A DNA stretch of 64,000 nucleotides from Albugo candida (taxonomy: Eukaryota; Oomycota; Peronosporomycetes; Albuginales), in assembly GCA_040437565.1 (NCBI GenBank), contig JBDOQK010000043.1, forward strand, positions 248,001 through 312,000, given 5' to 3'. Every line of letters starts with the position of its first letter. Position 1 is the stretch's first letter. The notes beneath the pieces were generated by a model, which saw only the letters and a list, made by a program, of their open reading frames with translations, was not told the DNA's origin and made no database searches. The translations under genes were made by a program, and so were the position numbers. Positions 44,692 to 54,259 of this stretch are shown piece by piece.

Positions 44692-45828
44692 ATGCAGCTG
44701 CACCGAAATCGAAGTCAAAATGCTCAATCTATACTTCTCATCGGATTACTTGATATACTTGAGCACAAGGACCAATCACACTCCATGAATTTTGATGAAT
44801 TGGCTCGGAAAAGTGGCCACATTTCTTCCTCTGTAATTGCAAAAGCGCGTGAGTATCAAAGACTTACTGAAGCCAAAAAGACATGCTGTGGATCCCAATC
44901 TCTTTGTCTGGCTCCTGCCTGCTTATACATAGCAGCGGTAGCTGAAAAAGAGAGCATTGATCTTCGAAAACTCTGTAGTGTCGCAGGCGCTAAATATCGT
45001 CAGACAGAACAAACGATACAACAAGTTGTAAATGCGGTCGGGAAGCAGAATATCATTCGGCTATCCACAACAGCACTGTGTATTCGTTACGGATGCTCTT
45101 CGATTGTGACATTAGTGACGGCAGTGAATGATGACTATCGCGTACGGCTTTATTGATCTCGACTTTATGCGCTGATCAAAATACTGCAGGAAGTGGCCTT
45201 GCGTCTACTGAGAAACCGAAGAGGAGCCAGAGATTGTGTTCAGAATGCATCAAAGGAATATAATGATCCCGTGTATGCAGCAGCTTGTCTATACGCATGC
45301 AGTAAATATGCAAAGGTGGAGATTTTTGTGAGATCATAGAAACTCTCTCAAGCCAAGCATTAGCTTCACGTAGATAAGGAAGCACTGGTAAGGGATGTAC
45401 TTGCAAATGAGCAAACCTTTGACTCGATTTTGACGTCCATCGAAGTGCGTGTTTTTCATTTGCATCACATTTTCATCGTTTCTAACTTTTTTCATAGTAT
45501 CACTGCAAAGATATAATCAGTGGAGTCAAGCCGATTGAGATAAAAAAATGGTCACAAGAAAGCGATTCGACTCATTCTGCACGATCGATCACGACCGGCA
45601 CTGAGGTTTTGTCAATGGATAAGAGTACGCATCACTACTGCGTACTTCTTTGTTCTCATGACAGAATGTGTAGTTGTCAAAGAAACTGCGACGTTAAAGA
45701 GAAAGAACGTCATGCAAGCGACTTCGATTACGTTGAAGAGAAAAATGGCCATCAAAGCAGCGTCAAGAGATGAATATTTACAGTGGCGTCAACTTGTCCT
45801 GAAATCCATACAAGCAGCTCGGGAGTAA
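44692..45828 (+). CDS. ORC6: Origin recognition complex subunit 6 (ORC6), five exons
   Basis: ORC6 is the smallest subunit of the complex that marks replication origins in the nucleus. Exon 1 (44692-45141) has the family's N-terminal pattern: KAREYQRL, then CLAPACLYIAAVAEK, then KLCSVAGAKYRQT, a TFIIB/cyclin-like fold. Protein continuity supports four very short introns: 45142-45189 (48 nt), 45316-45363 (48), 45445-45497 (53, with CTAAC and TTTTTTCATAG) and 45625-45664 (40). The second cyclin-like repeat is PVYAAACLYACSKYAK joined to LHVDKEAL, comparable with human CKILKLKVDK. The C-terminus DEYLQWRQLVLKSIQAARE is the conserved Orc6 tail helix (human DYEEWKRKILENA). The total is about 315 residues. 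The second ATG at 44785 (MNFDELAR) may be the true start, giving a more usual length. The introns are inferred; the splice sites were chosen to keep both frame and homology. Confidence 0.85.
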
Positions 45829-45960
45829 GGTGCAACTGACATCATACAAGCACATCCAACGCGCAGGGGACAGTCAAGCAGTACTTCCAAACGACCACGT
45901 CACAGAATTGACTTTTTCGAATCCACAAACGATATATTGGTTGTAACGACGCTATGCGTA

Positions 45961-48111
45961 TCACCTTTTACCTTGTTCTATCAGAATCACAGCAAGACTC
46001 AGCGCCAACACCAAAAATATAATCAGCAGAATCTTCATCCAGAAAATCTTGGCTTCCATCGGTTTGATTCGATTCGCACGATCCTCTGATTTATCTTCAC
46101 CGACACCTTGCTCATAATGCAAAGGAATGAAATCCACGCGACGAAATCCTTGGGTATTTCGCAAATGCTCATTTTCCAATCGAAAAAAGCTCCAAAACGT
46201 ACGTCGAAAGAGTTCCAGTACCATTGTAAAAGGCTGTAGATATAGAGGTAACGTACTGCTCGTATTTGGCGGAACAAGAGAAAGAGTCCAAGAGAACCTC
46301 AAGAAGAGATCGGCTACGATGGCGACATAATATACCCACAGACGACCAAACATGTGCCGATCACCTAAATAGTTGTATTGAGGACGGCCGAGACCCCAAT
46401 CCATACCGACATCCCACACCCAAGTATATAGAGAGCTTATTGTGAACAGGAACACCCACACAATCTGAAAGCTTTGAATGTGATAGAAAACTTGAGGATA
46501 AAATGGATGGAAAATTCCAAATAGCGCCACAACTTGTGCGAGAGCGTATTTGATCGCATTGGGAAAGTTTGGCCACCATTTCTGTGTATCATGAATCCGC
46601 CGAAGACTTTGTAAGAATCTCCACCACAACGGTAATGCGCAAATGAGCGGAGTGACGACATTGACATAATAATAATTGGTGCTGCAAGTGTGCTGTACTC
46701 GATCATATCGCCATCTTTCGGATGCGAAAATGGTCACTTCGCTCGCACTTGTGAAATAACGCTGCGAGGATGCTACTGCACCTTCAGAATCTGGAAGTAA
46801 GAATTCTTTCGAAAGGAAAAAGCAAAGCGACCAACTCAAATCCTGGTTGACTTTGACCGTACTTGTGAGGTAATCGCCTACAAAAGTATGAAAGAACGAC
46901 ACCGGGAAAAGCGGCGAGCACACTATTTCCAAAATCGTCTTCCACAATCCTTTGTACGCTCTCCACGACCGAATGACATAAAAATAAAACGAGTATCCGA
47001 AAAGAAGCAATGGGTAGTACCCTCGATGCAAAATACGCTCTGGAAAATTTTGGTTGACCACTTTGTAATACAACAATACATTTAGTAAAAACACAATTGT
47101 CATATTTGTCGCTTCGTTGAATACTTGAGTATAACTTTGACTTTTACGAGGATCTATCTCAAAGATATAGCGATAATTGATTCTAGCCGTTCGCCATACA
47201 AACATGGAGAGGCCAATAAGCCAATGTAATAAGAGCAGCCCTCCGATTCCACGATAAACTGGATAGGCTCTCGTGAGGGCCAAGTCAATGATATGCCGTT
47301 CATTTCCGCTAGGGAAGCTTGGTACAATGATAGAATCCCATACAACCCACGTTAGCAGCACCAAACAGGATCCAATTTTGACTCCGATATAAATGTGTCC
47401 CCAATGAATGAACGCTTCTTTTCGGGTCATTAACGTCGCCATGGCTACTTGACGATTCCCATCAGTGAAGCAATTAGCAAAAAATGTTTCTAATTTTGCA
47501 ATTAGTTGCTGACATTCTTGAGCATTGGAAAAGGAATAGTTCTGTAAATACTGGTGAATATGCTGCTTTCTGAGTGATTTTTGTAAAAGTTTGTCATGTT
47601 TTTTCAGGATTTTGATGAAACCTGTATAATTTAATATTGCAAAATTGTGCAATTGATGCAGTAAGCGATGTAACTCAACTAACGAGTATTTCATAGATTC
47701 CGTGGTGGTGTTGGACGCATTGGATCGATATTGTGAGCTTAGTAAATCAAACTGATCGGAGAATTCCTTCAGATGGCGTTTATAAGCATTTTCTACTTTT
47801 TCGTACTCCATCTCAATCAGTTCTTCGAATTCGGAGCAAGATGATACAAGTGGTTGCATTTCACTACGATAAGTATCAGTACCCACGATGGAAGGAGATG
47901 ACGGAGCGGTTTGGAATTGCCATTGCTCTTTGTGATTGAATGCCTTTGTACTCGATCGTGCTGAGCTACTGGACGTAGTGGAACAGGTTGCACGCACTTT
48001 TTTATTCAACATCTTTTTCAATTTCTTGTATTCCATGTACTCATGTTCCCATTCAGTGTAAATATTATCACGTAAACGATGGCTAAAGTGAACCATTCGG
48101 ATACGATCCAA
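45961..48111 (-). CDS. SPX-EXS phosphate exporter (XPR1/SYG1/PHO1 family)
   Basis: A 716-residue membrane protein. The N-terminal SPX domain (about 6-215) has YTEWEHEYMEYKKLKKML and the inositol-pyrophosphate-sensing lysine cluster KILKKHDKLLQKSLRK (167-182). It is followed by several membrane helices and the EXS domain (about 400-660) with family signatures: VGDYLTS (411-417), SLYTWVWDVGMDWGL, DLFLRFSWTL (601-610) and FRRTFWSFFRLENEHL (635-650). Members export inorganic phosphate under SPX control. The start could be the second ATG (residue 6, position 48096), which fits the family better (MVHFSHRLRDN). A last hydrophobic helix lies at the C-terminus (about 690-710). It converges with ORC6 and is divergent from the HspBP1-like gene. 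Confidence 0.9.
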   Translation of the reverse strand: MDRIRMVHFSHRLRDNIYTEWEHEYMEYKKLKKMLNKKVRATCSTTSSSSARSSTKAFNHKEQWQFQTAPSSPSIVGTDTYRSEMQPLVSSCSEFEELIEMEYEKVENAYKRHLKEFSDQFDLLSSQYRSNASNTTTESMKYSLVELHRLLHQLHNFAILNYTGFIKILKKHDKLLQKSLRKQHIHQYLQNYSFSNAQECQQLIAKLETFFANCFTDGNRQVAMATLMTRKEAFIHWGHIYIGVKIGSCLVLLTWVVWDSIIVPSFPSGNERHIIDLALTRAYPVYRGIGGLLLLHWLIGLSMFVWRTARINYRYIFEIDPRKSQSYTQVFNEATNMTIVFLLNVLLYYKVVNQNFPERILHRGYYPLLLFGYSFYFYVIRSWRAYKGLWKTILEIVCSPLFPVSFFHTFVGDYLTSTVKVNQDLSWSLCFFLSKEFLLPDSEGAVASSQRYFTSASEVTIFASERWRYDRVQHTCSTNYYYVNVVTPLICALPLWWRFLQSLRRIHDTQKWWPNFPNAIKYALAQVVALFGIFHPFYPQVFYHIQSFQIVWVFLFTISSLYTWVWDVGMDWGLGRPQYNYLGDRHMFGRLWVYYVAIVADLFLRFSWTLSLVPPNTSSTLPLYLQPFTMVLELFRRTFWSFFRLENEHLRNTQGFRRVDFIPLHYEQGVGEDKSEDRANRIKPMEAKIFWMKILLIIFLVLALSLAVILIEQGKR

Positions 48112-48376
48112 GAAGCCTTGCGAGCTCCGATTGATTGGATGAAATTAGTTTGATCTCGATTATTGCGCATCGATGTCATTTCTTTGCGAGTTCTTTTATA
48201 CATTCGCAATCACTTTTTGTCAATAAACGATGCAGATAAATAAGTGTATCAGCTCAAATGCTTTCCTTCCATTACAATGTATCTTAAATTTTACGATTAC
48301 TTTGCATAAATGTTACGATAGAATTTCTCGAATTTCGACAGCACTTTACGGTTTATTTGTACCAGTTAGAAATCAA
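48112..48376. promoter_or_regulatory. Shared upstream region of XPR1-like and HspBP1-like genes
   Basis: About 265-280 bp separate the two divergent starts, so both promoters lie here. Open-frame extensions into it (for example an in-frame ATG at 48230) are not conserved protein sequence. CATTACAATG at about 48272 has only partial similarity to the oomycete initiator. No further element is supported. Confidence 0.4.
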
Positions 48377-49378
48377 ATGGCGGATCCTAATAAATGGCTC
48401 GGGCTCATGAAATGGAGCATGAAGTATTGCGATGGTACTACACCTGCAAATGCCACAGAAATGTCCGAAGAGAAACGTGCTTTTCTCGATAAAGTACTGA
48501 AAGAGGCTGTTATTGATGAAAACGAACGAATAAAACAAATTCTTCGGATTTTAGACGGAGAACATCCGAGTGTTGTGTACGAAAAGAAAAATGACGAAAA
48601 TAATGAGTTGAATGACTCGGAAGATTCCAAAGTAACGGAAGAGGATTTGGAAATGTACAAAGAAGCACTGATTGATGAGTTGCTCGTTCGCATCGATCAG
48701 ATCGATAACGCGCAAAACTTTGTGAAAATGAACGGCCTCGACGTTTGTATTAAAGTCGTACAACAGTCGCCTCGTCAAGTGCTGAGAGCGTCGGCGATGG
48801 AAGTAATTTCAGTTGTGGTACAAAATAATCCGTTTTGTCAAGATGCGGCTCATAAAAGCGGAATGTTGAAGCTCCTCTGCGATATCGCCAAGACCGACCC
48901 AGATACCACCACACAAGTAAAAGCTTTTATGGCCATCTCCTGTCTGATCAGGAATCATCTGCCATCTCAGCAAGACTTTTTATCAAATGCATTTGACGGT
49001 ATAGGGCTGATTGAAAAATGTTTACAATCGGAAGACGTGAGACTTGAGCGAAAAGCACTGTTTTTATCCCGCTCGCTGGTTACGACATCAGACACTTTTG
49101 CTCGTCAAATAGTCGCATCTGGGAAATTTCTCAACGAATTGAGTACATTCATTCTGAGCGAAGACATCGATCTGTGCGAGAGCAGTGTCGACGCATTGTA
49201 TGAAATCATGCAAATAAATGCGGAATTCAAAAAAATTTGTCGTCAACCATCGTTCCAAATCAGTGACCGATTGGATCAAAAATTGATTGCTTTGGATTCA
49301 TTGAAGGAAGAAGAAAAACAATATTTTGTAGAAACTCGAAAGAAAGTCTCCGATTTGCGTAATTGGATGCAAAGCTGA
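48377..49378 (+). CDS. HspBP1/Fes1-type Hsp70 nucleotide exchange factor
   Basis: A 333-residue cytosolic protein starting MADPNKWLGLMKWSMKY, the typical short N-terminal helix of Fes1/HspBP1. An acidic linker (about 75-100) is followed by armadillo-like helical repeats with family phrases: LIDELLVRIDQIDNAQNFVKMNGL, then RASAMEVISVVVQNNP, then QVKAFMAISCLIRNH. These proteins bind Hsp70 and speed ADP release. The start is chosen from the family; an in-frame ATG 147 bp upstream adds a non-conserved leader. It ends 87 bp from the end of the convergent LYR gene. Confidence 0.85.
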   Translation: MADPNKWLGLMKWSMKYCDGTTPANATEMSEEKRAFLDKVLKEAVIDENERIKQILRILDGEHPSVVYEKKNDENNELNDSEDSKVTEEDLEMYKEALIDELLVRIDQIDNAQNFVKMNGLDVCIKVVQQSPRQVLRASAMEVISVVVQNNPFCQDAAHKSGMLKLLCDIAKTDPDTTTQVKAFMAISCLIRNHLPSQQDFLSNAFDGIGLIEKCLQSEDVRLERKALFLSRSLVTTSDTFARQIVASGKFLNELSTFILSEDIDLCESSVDALYEIMQINAEFKKICRQPSFQISDRLDQKLIALDSLKEEEKQYFVETRKKVSDLRNWMQS

Positions 49379-49465
49379 ATTGCCATTTCATAACTTCCAC
49401 GATATCTATAATGCATGCATTCTTCGGATAATAACCTTTTCGCTAGCTTTGGCAGTCTTCAATAA

Positions 49466-49795
49466 CTATTCCGTTAATTCACGCTTCGACCCACACTGTG
49501 CACAGAATTTCGCGTGAATGGGTTCATAGACTAGATTACAGTTGATACATCGATCCTGATGTTGCTCTTTGTTTTGAATTTTGATTTGATACATCTTATG
49601 GTAATATCGCATTCGGTCTAATTCCTCGTTTCCTTCTCTCAGAAGAAGTTTGATGGCACCAGCATCTCTCAGATTCTTCTGATCGCGGAACTTTAGTGCA
49701 ATGTATGTCTTCATCATCTCGCGATGCTGCCATTCCGGACACTTGCGAGCTGATCGAAGGCAATCGCGATATAATCGTAACACATACTCCCGCAT
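49466..49795 (-). CDS. LYR-motif protein with C-terminal zinc ribbon
   Basis: A 109-residue protein. It begins with the LYR signature of the Complex1_LYR family (LRLYRDCLRSARKCP, with L-Y-R at 8-10) and helices ending DRMRYYHKMYQ. LYR proteins act in mitochondria as small adaptors binding acyl carrier protein for assembly of respiratory complexes or Fe-S clusters. After about residue 70 there is a short linker and then C83-x2-C86 and C98-x2-C101, a zinc-ribbon pattern ending CAQCGSK. That combination is not typical of the human LYRM proteins I can recall. It is transcribed in the same direction as ClpP, 284 bp downstream of its stop. The exact LYRM subgroup cannot be set from sequence alone. 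Confidence 0.75.
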   Translation of the reverse strand: MREYVLRLYRDCLRSARKCPEWQHREMMKTYIALKFRDQKNLRDAGAIKLLLREGNEELDRMRYYHKMYQIKIQNKEQHQDRCINCNLVYEPIHAKFCAQCGSKRELTE

Positions 49796-50079
49796 CTCGC
49801 TCTATTGGCTAGAAATCGCCGATAGTTCATGCTTTGCATTCGGTCATTTTCGTAGAAAAAAAAGATAATTAACGCTCGATAGAAGGAGGTGACTACTGTT
49901 TATTACATGATTTAATAATAAATTCGATAATCTGATTGACATGGATGAATTTTGACAGTATTTGGCTCGTTACGATCACGAGAGAGTCATCCTTCTCCTT
50001 CTGCTTCATTCTCAGTGACGCTTCAACAACTCTTCCGTTACATTGGGTACTCGCGATTGGATATTGCTATCCTCAATCA

Positions 50080-50855
50080 TTAGTTGAACGATTTCTCTGT
50101 CGAAGTTTCCGTCCGTTCTCTCATGATGGAATCGATGATTCCAAAATTGACCGCTTCTTCTGGGTCCATGAACAAATCACGATCCATTGCTTTCTCAATC
50201 TTGACAATTGATTTCCCGGTGTGCAAGGAATACAATTTGTTTAGTCTGAAGCAAGCTCGTAAACAAAATGGAACGATGTTCAATTCTATAATTGTGACAA
50301 AACCTGTGGCGAAGTTTGATGATCTCTTCAGCGTGAATTGCAATATCACTCGCCATCCCTTGTGTACCTCCCGATGGTTGATGGATCATGATCTGCACAT
50401 ATCGATGATTATAAGATGTAGGACTATGTATCAATATGTACCCTAGAATTCGGAAGCGCGCAACGATGGCCCGGTGCACCGCCTGCCAGTAAGAGTGCAG
50501 CCATAGAAGCTGCTTGTCCGAGACACAAAGTCTTTACTTTTGAGTGGATGTATTGCATTGTATCGAATATAGCCAGTCCTGACGTCACAATTCCTCCTGG
50601 ACTATTGATGTACATGTATATGTCTTTTTCAGGTTGTTCCGATTCCAAATATAATAATTGAGCCGTCACAAGCGACGAAAGCGTATCATCAATGGGTCCT
50701 TGCACAAATACAATTCTTTCTTTCAAAAGTCTCGAGTAGATATCGTACGCTCTCTCTCCTGAATGAGACTTTTCCAACACGATCGGAATGTATGAAGATA
50801 AACGGGCAAACTGCTTTGAAGAGCGCATCAACTTCCAGCGTTGGATACCGAACAT
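50080..50855 (-). CDS. CLPP: Mitochondrial ATP-dependent Clp protease proteolytic subunit, three exons
   Basis: Serine peptidase subunit of the ClpXP protease in the mitochondrial matrix. Exon A 50855-50442 has a short Arg/Lys-containing leader, [27 protein letters not shown] and GQAASMAA with catalytic Ser117. Exon B 50392-50304 has MIHQPSGG with catalytic His142. Exon C 50245-50080 has [11 protein letters not shown] with catalytic Asp191. The introns are 50441-50393 (49 nt, GTACAT...GTGCAG) and 50303-50246 (58 nt, GTTTTG...TTCAG). Joined this way the protein has 222 residues and aligns without gaps to ClpP across both junctions ([27 protein letters not shown]). It shares a 114-bp upstream region with eS8. 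Confidence 0.9.
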
Positions 50856-50969
50856 AGCGCGTAAGTTGTGCTCGTACGTACTGAATGTCTGTTAAATTCG
50901 CCTCATTTGGCTGGCTGACAATTTGCGCCATCCAATCGCTGACACAAAGCATTCTCCAAGTTAAGAGCA
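50856..50969. promoter_or_regulatory. Compact bidirectional promoter of ClpP and eS8
   Basis: Only 114 bp separate the divergent ATGs of ClpP (minus) and the eS8 first exon (plus). Both promoters must overlap here unless they lie inside coding or intron sequence. Confidence 0.45.
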
Positions 50970-51782
50970 ATGGGTACGTCCTCTGCACATATCACGTTCG
51001 CCTTGATGCGAGTGGAAGTATAAGAGCCGACCAAAGCTTCGAGAAACCCTTGTAGTTTTGGTCAGCTCTCGTTCTTACCACGTGATGTCATATTCACTGC
51101 TGTATCCCTTTTTTCGTGCAGCATTCGAATATGTCCGACAATGCTTACTATCTCTGTATTGGTAGGTATCTCTCGTGATTCTCGTCACAAACGCCGTGAA
51201 ACTGGTGGAAAGCGAAAGCAATTCCGCAAGAAGCGAAAGTTTGAGTTGGGGCGACAACCGGCCAACACAAAACTAGGAGGAAAGCGTGTTCACCGCGTAC
51301 GTGTTCGTGGAGGACATTTCAAGTTCCGTGCATTGCGTTTGGAAACTGGAAACTTTTCGTGGGGAAGTGAAGCCGTTTCTCGAAAAACGAGGATTTTGGA
51401 TGTCGTTTACAACGCGTCAAATAATGAATTGGTGCGAACTAAGACACTGGTTAAGAGCGCTGTTGTTTCCATTGATGCAACTCCCTTCCGACACTGGTAT
51501 GAAACTCATTATGGAGTCAAAATTGGTGTGAAAAAGAATACAGAAAGCACAGAAAAAGTTGAACAAGAAAAGAAATCCGACCACGTCATGCGAAAACTTG
51601 CTCAACGACAACGTGGCCGTATTTTTGACCCGAAACTTGACGACCAGTTTATGTCAGGGCGAATCCTGGCATGTGTCTCATCTCGTCCTGGACAATCTGG
51701 ACGTGCAGATGGTTACATCTTAGAAGGCAAAGAACTGGAGTTTTACCAGCGTAAACTGGCCACTAAGAAATCGAAAAAGTGA
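50970..51782 (+). CDS. RPS8: 40S ribosomal protein S8 (eS8)
   Basis: Component of the cytoplasmic small ribosomal subunit. Exon 2 (51166-51782) encodes [20 protein letters not shown], then [15 protein letters not shown], and ends at KKSKK; all eS8 signatures are present. The family starts [11 protein letters not shown]. The only matching upstream start is ATGG at 50970-50973, followed by a GTACGT donor. The acceptor GGTAG at 51161-51165 restores GGT for glycine 2, giving a 192-nt intron after the first codon and a 206-residue protein. The in-frame ATG at 51141 (MLTISVLV) is intron sequence. The intron is several times longer than the others in the window, as is often seen in ribosomal protein genes. 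Confidence 0.9.
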
Positions 51783-52484
51783 TTGTGCTGAGACATTGCG
51801 GGCTTTCAATAGTCGAAGAACCATGAGAGGATTGGAGTAATCAAATACGCAAATTTGCACCATTGCCGCTATTACAAGTGATCTTGTCTTGCTTGACCTG
51901 TACTGGACTCTGCTCTGCTCTCCTGTTCCATGTCTTATATCGCAATGGTTCACAGCCAAGTAGCTCTATTTCCTGACTACGCGATGCTCTGAAGCATTGC
52001 TTGTTGATATCGATATCAATAGTTTATCCCTCCTTAATGGACTTTGACGCCACACCATTCTAATGCTCTCACTGATGAAAATCACATCTGCGATAATTTC
52101 TTTCTCAACGCCTAACGAAAGCGAGGTAGAACCAGGCGATACCGTGCTTTGATCTTGACGTTTCCAATTCTCGCGGTGAATGCTGTGGCATTTCTTACGT
52201 TAATAAGAAATGGTCATAGGAACGGTAGGCTATCTCTTGGAGTTGTACAATAAAGGCCGCTTAGGTTCTTCAGTACACATCCTTTGGTTCTACAAGTCGT
52301 ATTTTGGGTATCGAACATTTGCGCTGTAAAGCTGAACTTTGATATATTCTGTTCGTCGCCTCCCGAGTCGTTAGACGTGCGACCTCGCATTTACAAGTCG
52401 GCATTAACGGAAAGCTTACTGAGGCAGTGAGTAATTACAAGTTGGTACATATGCAAGATTGAGACTTTAATTGCAAAAAGGGAT
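51783..52484. other. Intergenic transition from housekeeping island to accessory block
   Basis: No open gene, RNA gene or clear element is seen. A short phrase near 51935 (TTATATCGCAATGGTT) is also at 18985-19000, indicating that block-derived DNA begins within this stretch. Confidence 0.4.
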
Positions 52485-52862
52485 TTGCCGTCATTCAGTT
52501 TCGCTGGTCTATTGATCACACTGATGATTATAATCGTGCTGATCAATATTGCTACTTATACAGCATGTGACACTTTTGCGTGTGGTTGCTTGACGATCGC
52601 ATTCAGATTTTGCGATCGATCTCAATCTGTCAAAGTGCTTGTGTGGGTATGTTATCAGCACACGAGAGCTTGAAGATTGCTACATCATGTGTTTCGCTAT
52701 CGCAGGCAATGACAACCAATGCGTTTTGCGCTTGCAAGTCGTTTCTGACCCGTCATCAATGTTTTATTGTAGTTTTTCCATGAATTTGAGGATCTTGGAG
52801 CAGCCTACAAGACCTCAAGTTTCATGTATTTGGCTTTGAATGTGTCCACTCAGTATTCGAGT
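52485..52862 (+). pseudogene. Decayed SSP copy
   Basis: The plus-strand frame contains a long hydrophobic run (LITLMIIIVLINIATYTACDTF) equivalent to the SSP signal peptide plus TACDALLF. The C-terminal part YIMCFAIAGND (matching YSVCFGFAGNE) lies in a different frame from about 52680, so at least one frame change has occurred. It converges on the intact ASP gene. Confidence 0.5.
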
Positions 52863-53062
52863 GATCCAGGCTGATGCGAATTGTCGAAGCGCGGCAGTGA
52901 GCCCGGCCCAAGGTTTGAATGGCTTTGACCAGAACAGGTTCTACCAATGACGACAAATCGGGATAATATAAAACTATGACGTCACGTCATAGAGCTCAAA
53001 GTCGAAATGTATCAGATATTGGATGTCACGTGCTCGCTTCTTGAGATTTTTTTATAACTCGA

Positions 53063-54259
53063 CTAAAAGCAACCCTTGAAAATCGCATTCCAGCATCCAG
53101 TGTTTGGTGGCTCTGGATCTCTCTTCTGTTCAGCCTTGCCGATAGCATCTTCCTTTTGTAAGTTATCCTCCCTCATCCTTGATTCTTCCTTCAGATCCAA
53201 ATCATATTCCTCTGCAATGTTCACCATGTTATCTTCCACGAAGAGATACGTATATGGATGATTCGCTGTATTTATTACAATTTGATAACTTCTCAAAATG
53301 GAAGATCCCAGTATCCAGTCATTATCATCTTTCTTTGAATCTTCAATGAGAAGAGTACAAGTGTCACCATTTCTGACAAACGATTGGGGTGGATTGTGCT
53401 TTGAGGTATGATCTGAAAAGAAAATATATAAGGCGAGCTGGTCGCCATGAAATGGTTTCGATGTTTTGATGTAGGCGACGAGTGACGCGCACTCTCCTTG
53501 ATAACGACCATCTTCTAGTTTCGGGTCGCGCACCTTTTCCTTGAAGATATCCCAAAAATTCTTGGATTTGCTAGTCGGAATCAAGGTGACCTCGTTACCA
53601 AGTTCGACTGTAACCCTCTGATCCTTATACTCTATGCCTCCAAATTGGATGCTGCATTTCTCCATTTCCTTCACCGATAGCTTAGTTTGATAATTCGGTC
53701 CTTTTGAATCTGGTGAAGTTAATTGGAGAGTAGGACCATGATCCTTCACCCATTTGAATAGAGAAGTCCCTTGACTGATTTTTAGGACAGCCTGAATGCT
53801 GAGACTTGGACTTGGGAGAGACTATAATTGGTTGCTTCTAACCAGCGAATTTAAAGATTCCAAACTCATTTTCCACACGACATGCGTTTCTCGTTTATAT
53901 TTAGCGGCTTCGAAACATCTCACAACTTCCACGATATAACCCTCAAATAAACCAGAAGACCATCTCGGCAGCACGCATGGACTCTTTATGAGAAATGTCA
54001 CGTCAAACAAGAAATCAGTAAACGAAGGTGTGGTTTCCTTCTTTGACTTTTTCTTAGTAGGAGGGCTCTTCACAAATGTTCCGTCGGGCATCATTCTAAC
54101 CAAAGAAGATATGTCAACACTCAGGCCTCGCTGACCTACCTCTCCTGTCTTTCCTGATACTATGATCGTTTCCATGTGAGAAACATCGAAACAGTTTGAT
54201 TGAGATTGAGCTGCATTCAATAAGACAAGACCGCACATTTTGAATGTAAGTGTCTTCAT
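53063..54259 (-). CDS. Secreted pepsin-fold (A1 family) homologue without catalytic motifs (ASP)
   Basis: Two minus-strand open stretches (54259-53843 and 53791-53063) share one frame, separated by a 51-nt segment (53842-53792, GTTAGA...ATTCAG) that contains a stop and looks like a short intron. Together they encode 381 residues: a signal peptide (MKTLTFKMCGLVLLNAAQS); an N-terminal lobe with VDISSLV where pepsins have the D-T-G-S motif; a Lys-rich insert (66-76); then AVLKISQGTSLFKWV (like ILGL...SLF), CSIQFGGIE and VELGNEVTLIP in place of VDSGT-x-LP; then DWILGSSILRSYQIVI, the WILGDxFLR signature. Both active-site triads are therefore degenerate (D-I-S, E-L-G), so no normal protease activity is expected. 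A charged tail ends CWNAIFKGCF. At least five decayed copies lie in the window. Role unknown; a decoy, inhibitor-binding or ligand-binding role is conjecture. Confidence 0.65.

Noticed and set aside
46437-46706. Additional minus-strand frames inside the XPR1-like gene.
   Set aside because: Shadow frames of a 716-codon gene with clear SPX and EXS motifs.
50689-50988. A 99-codon minus-strand frame overlapping the ClpP start.
   Set aside because: Out of frame with ClpP exon A, overlaps the compact promoter and the eS8 first exon, and has no recognisable similarity.
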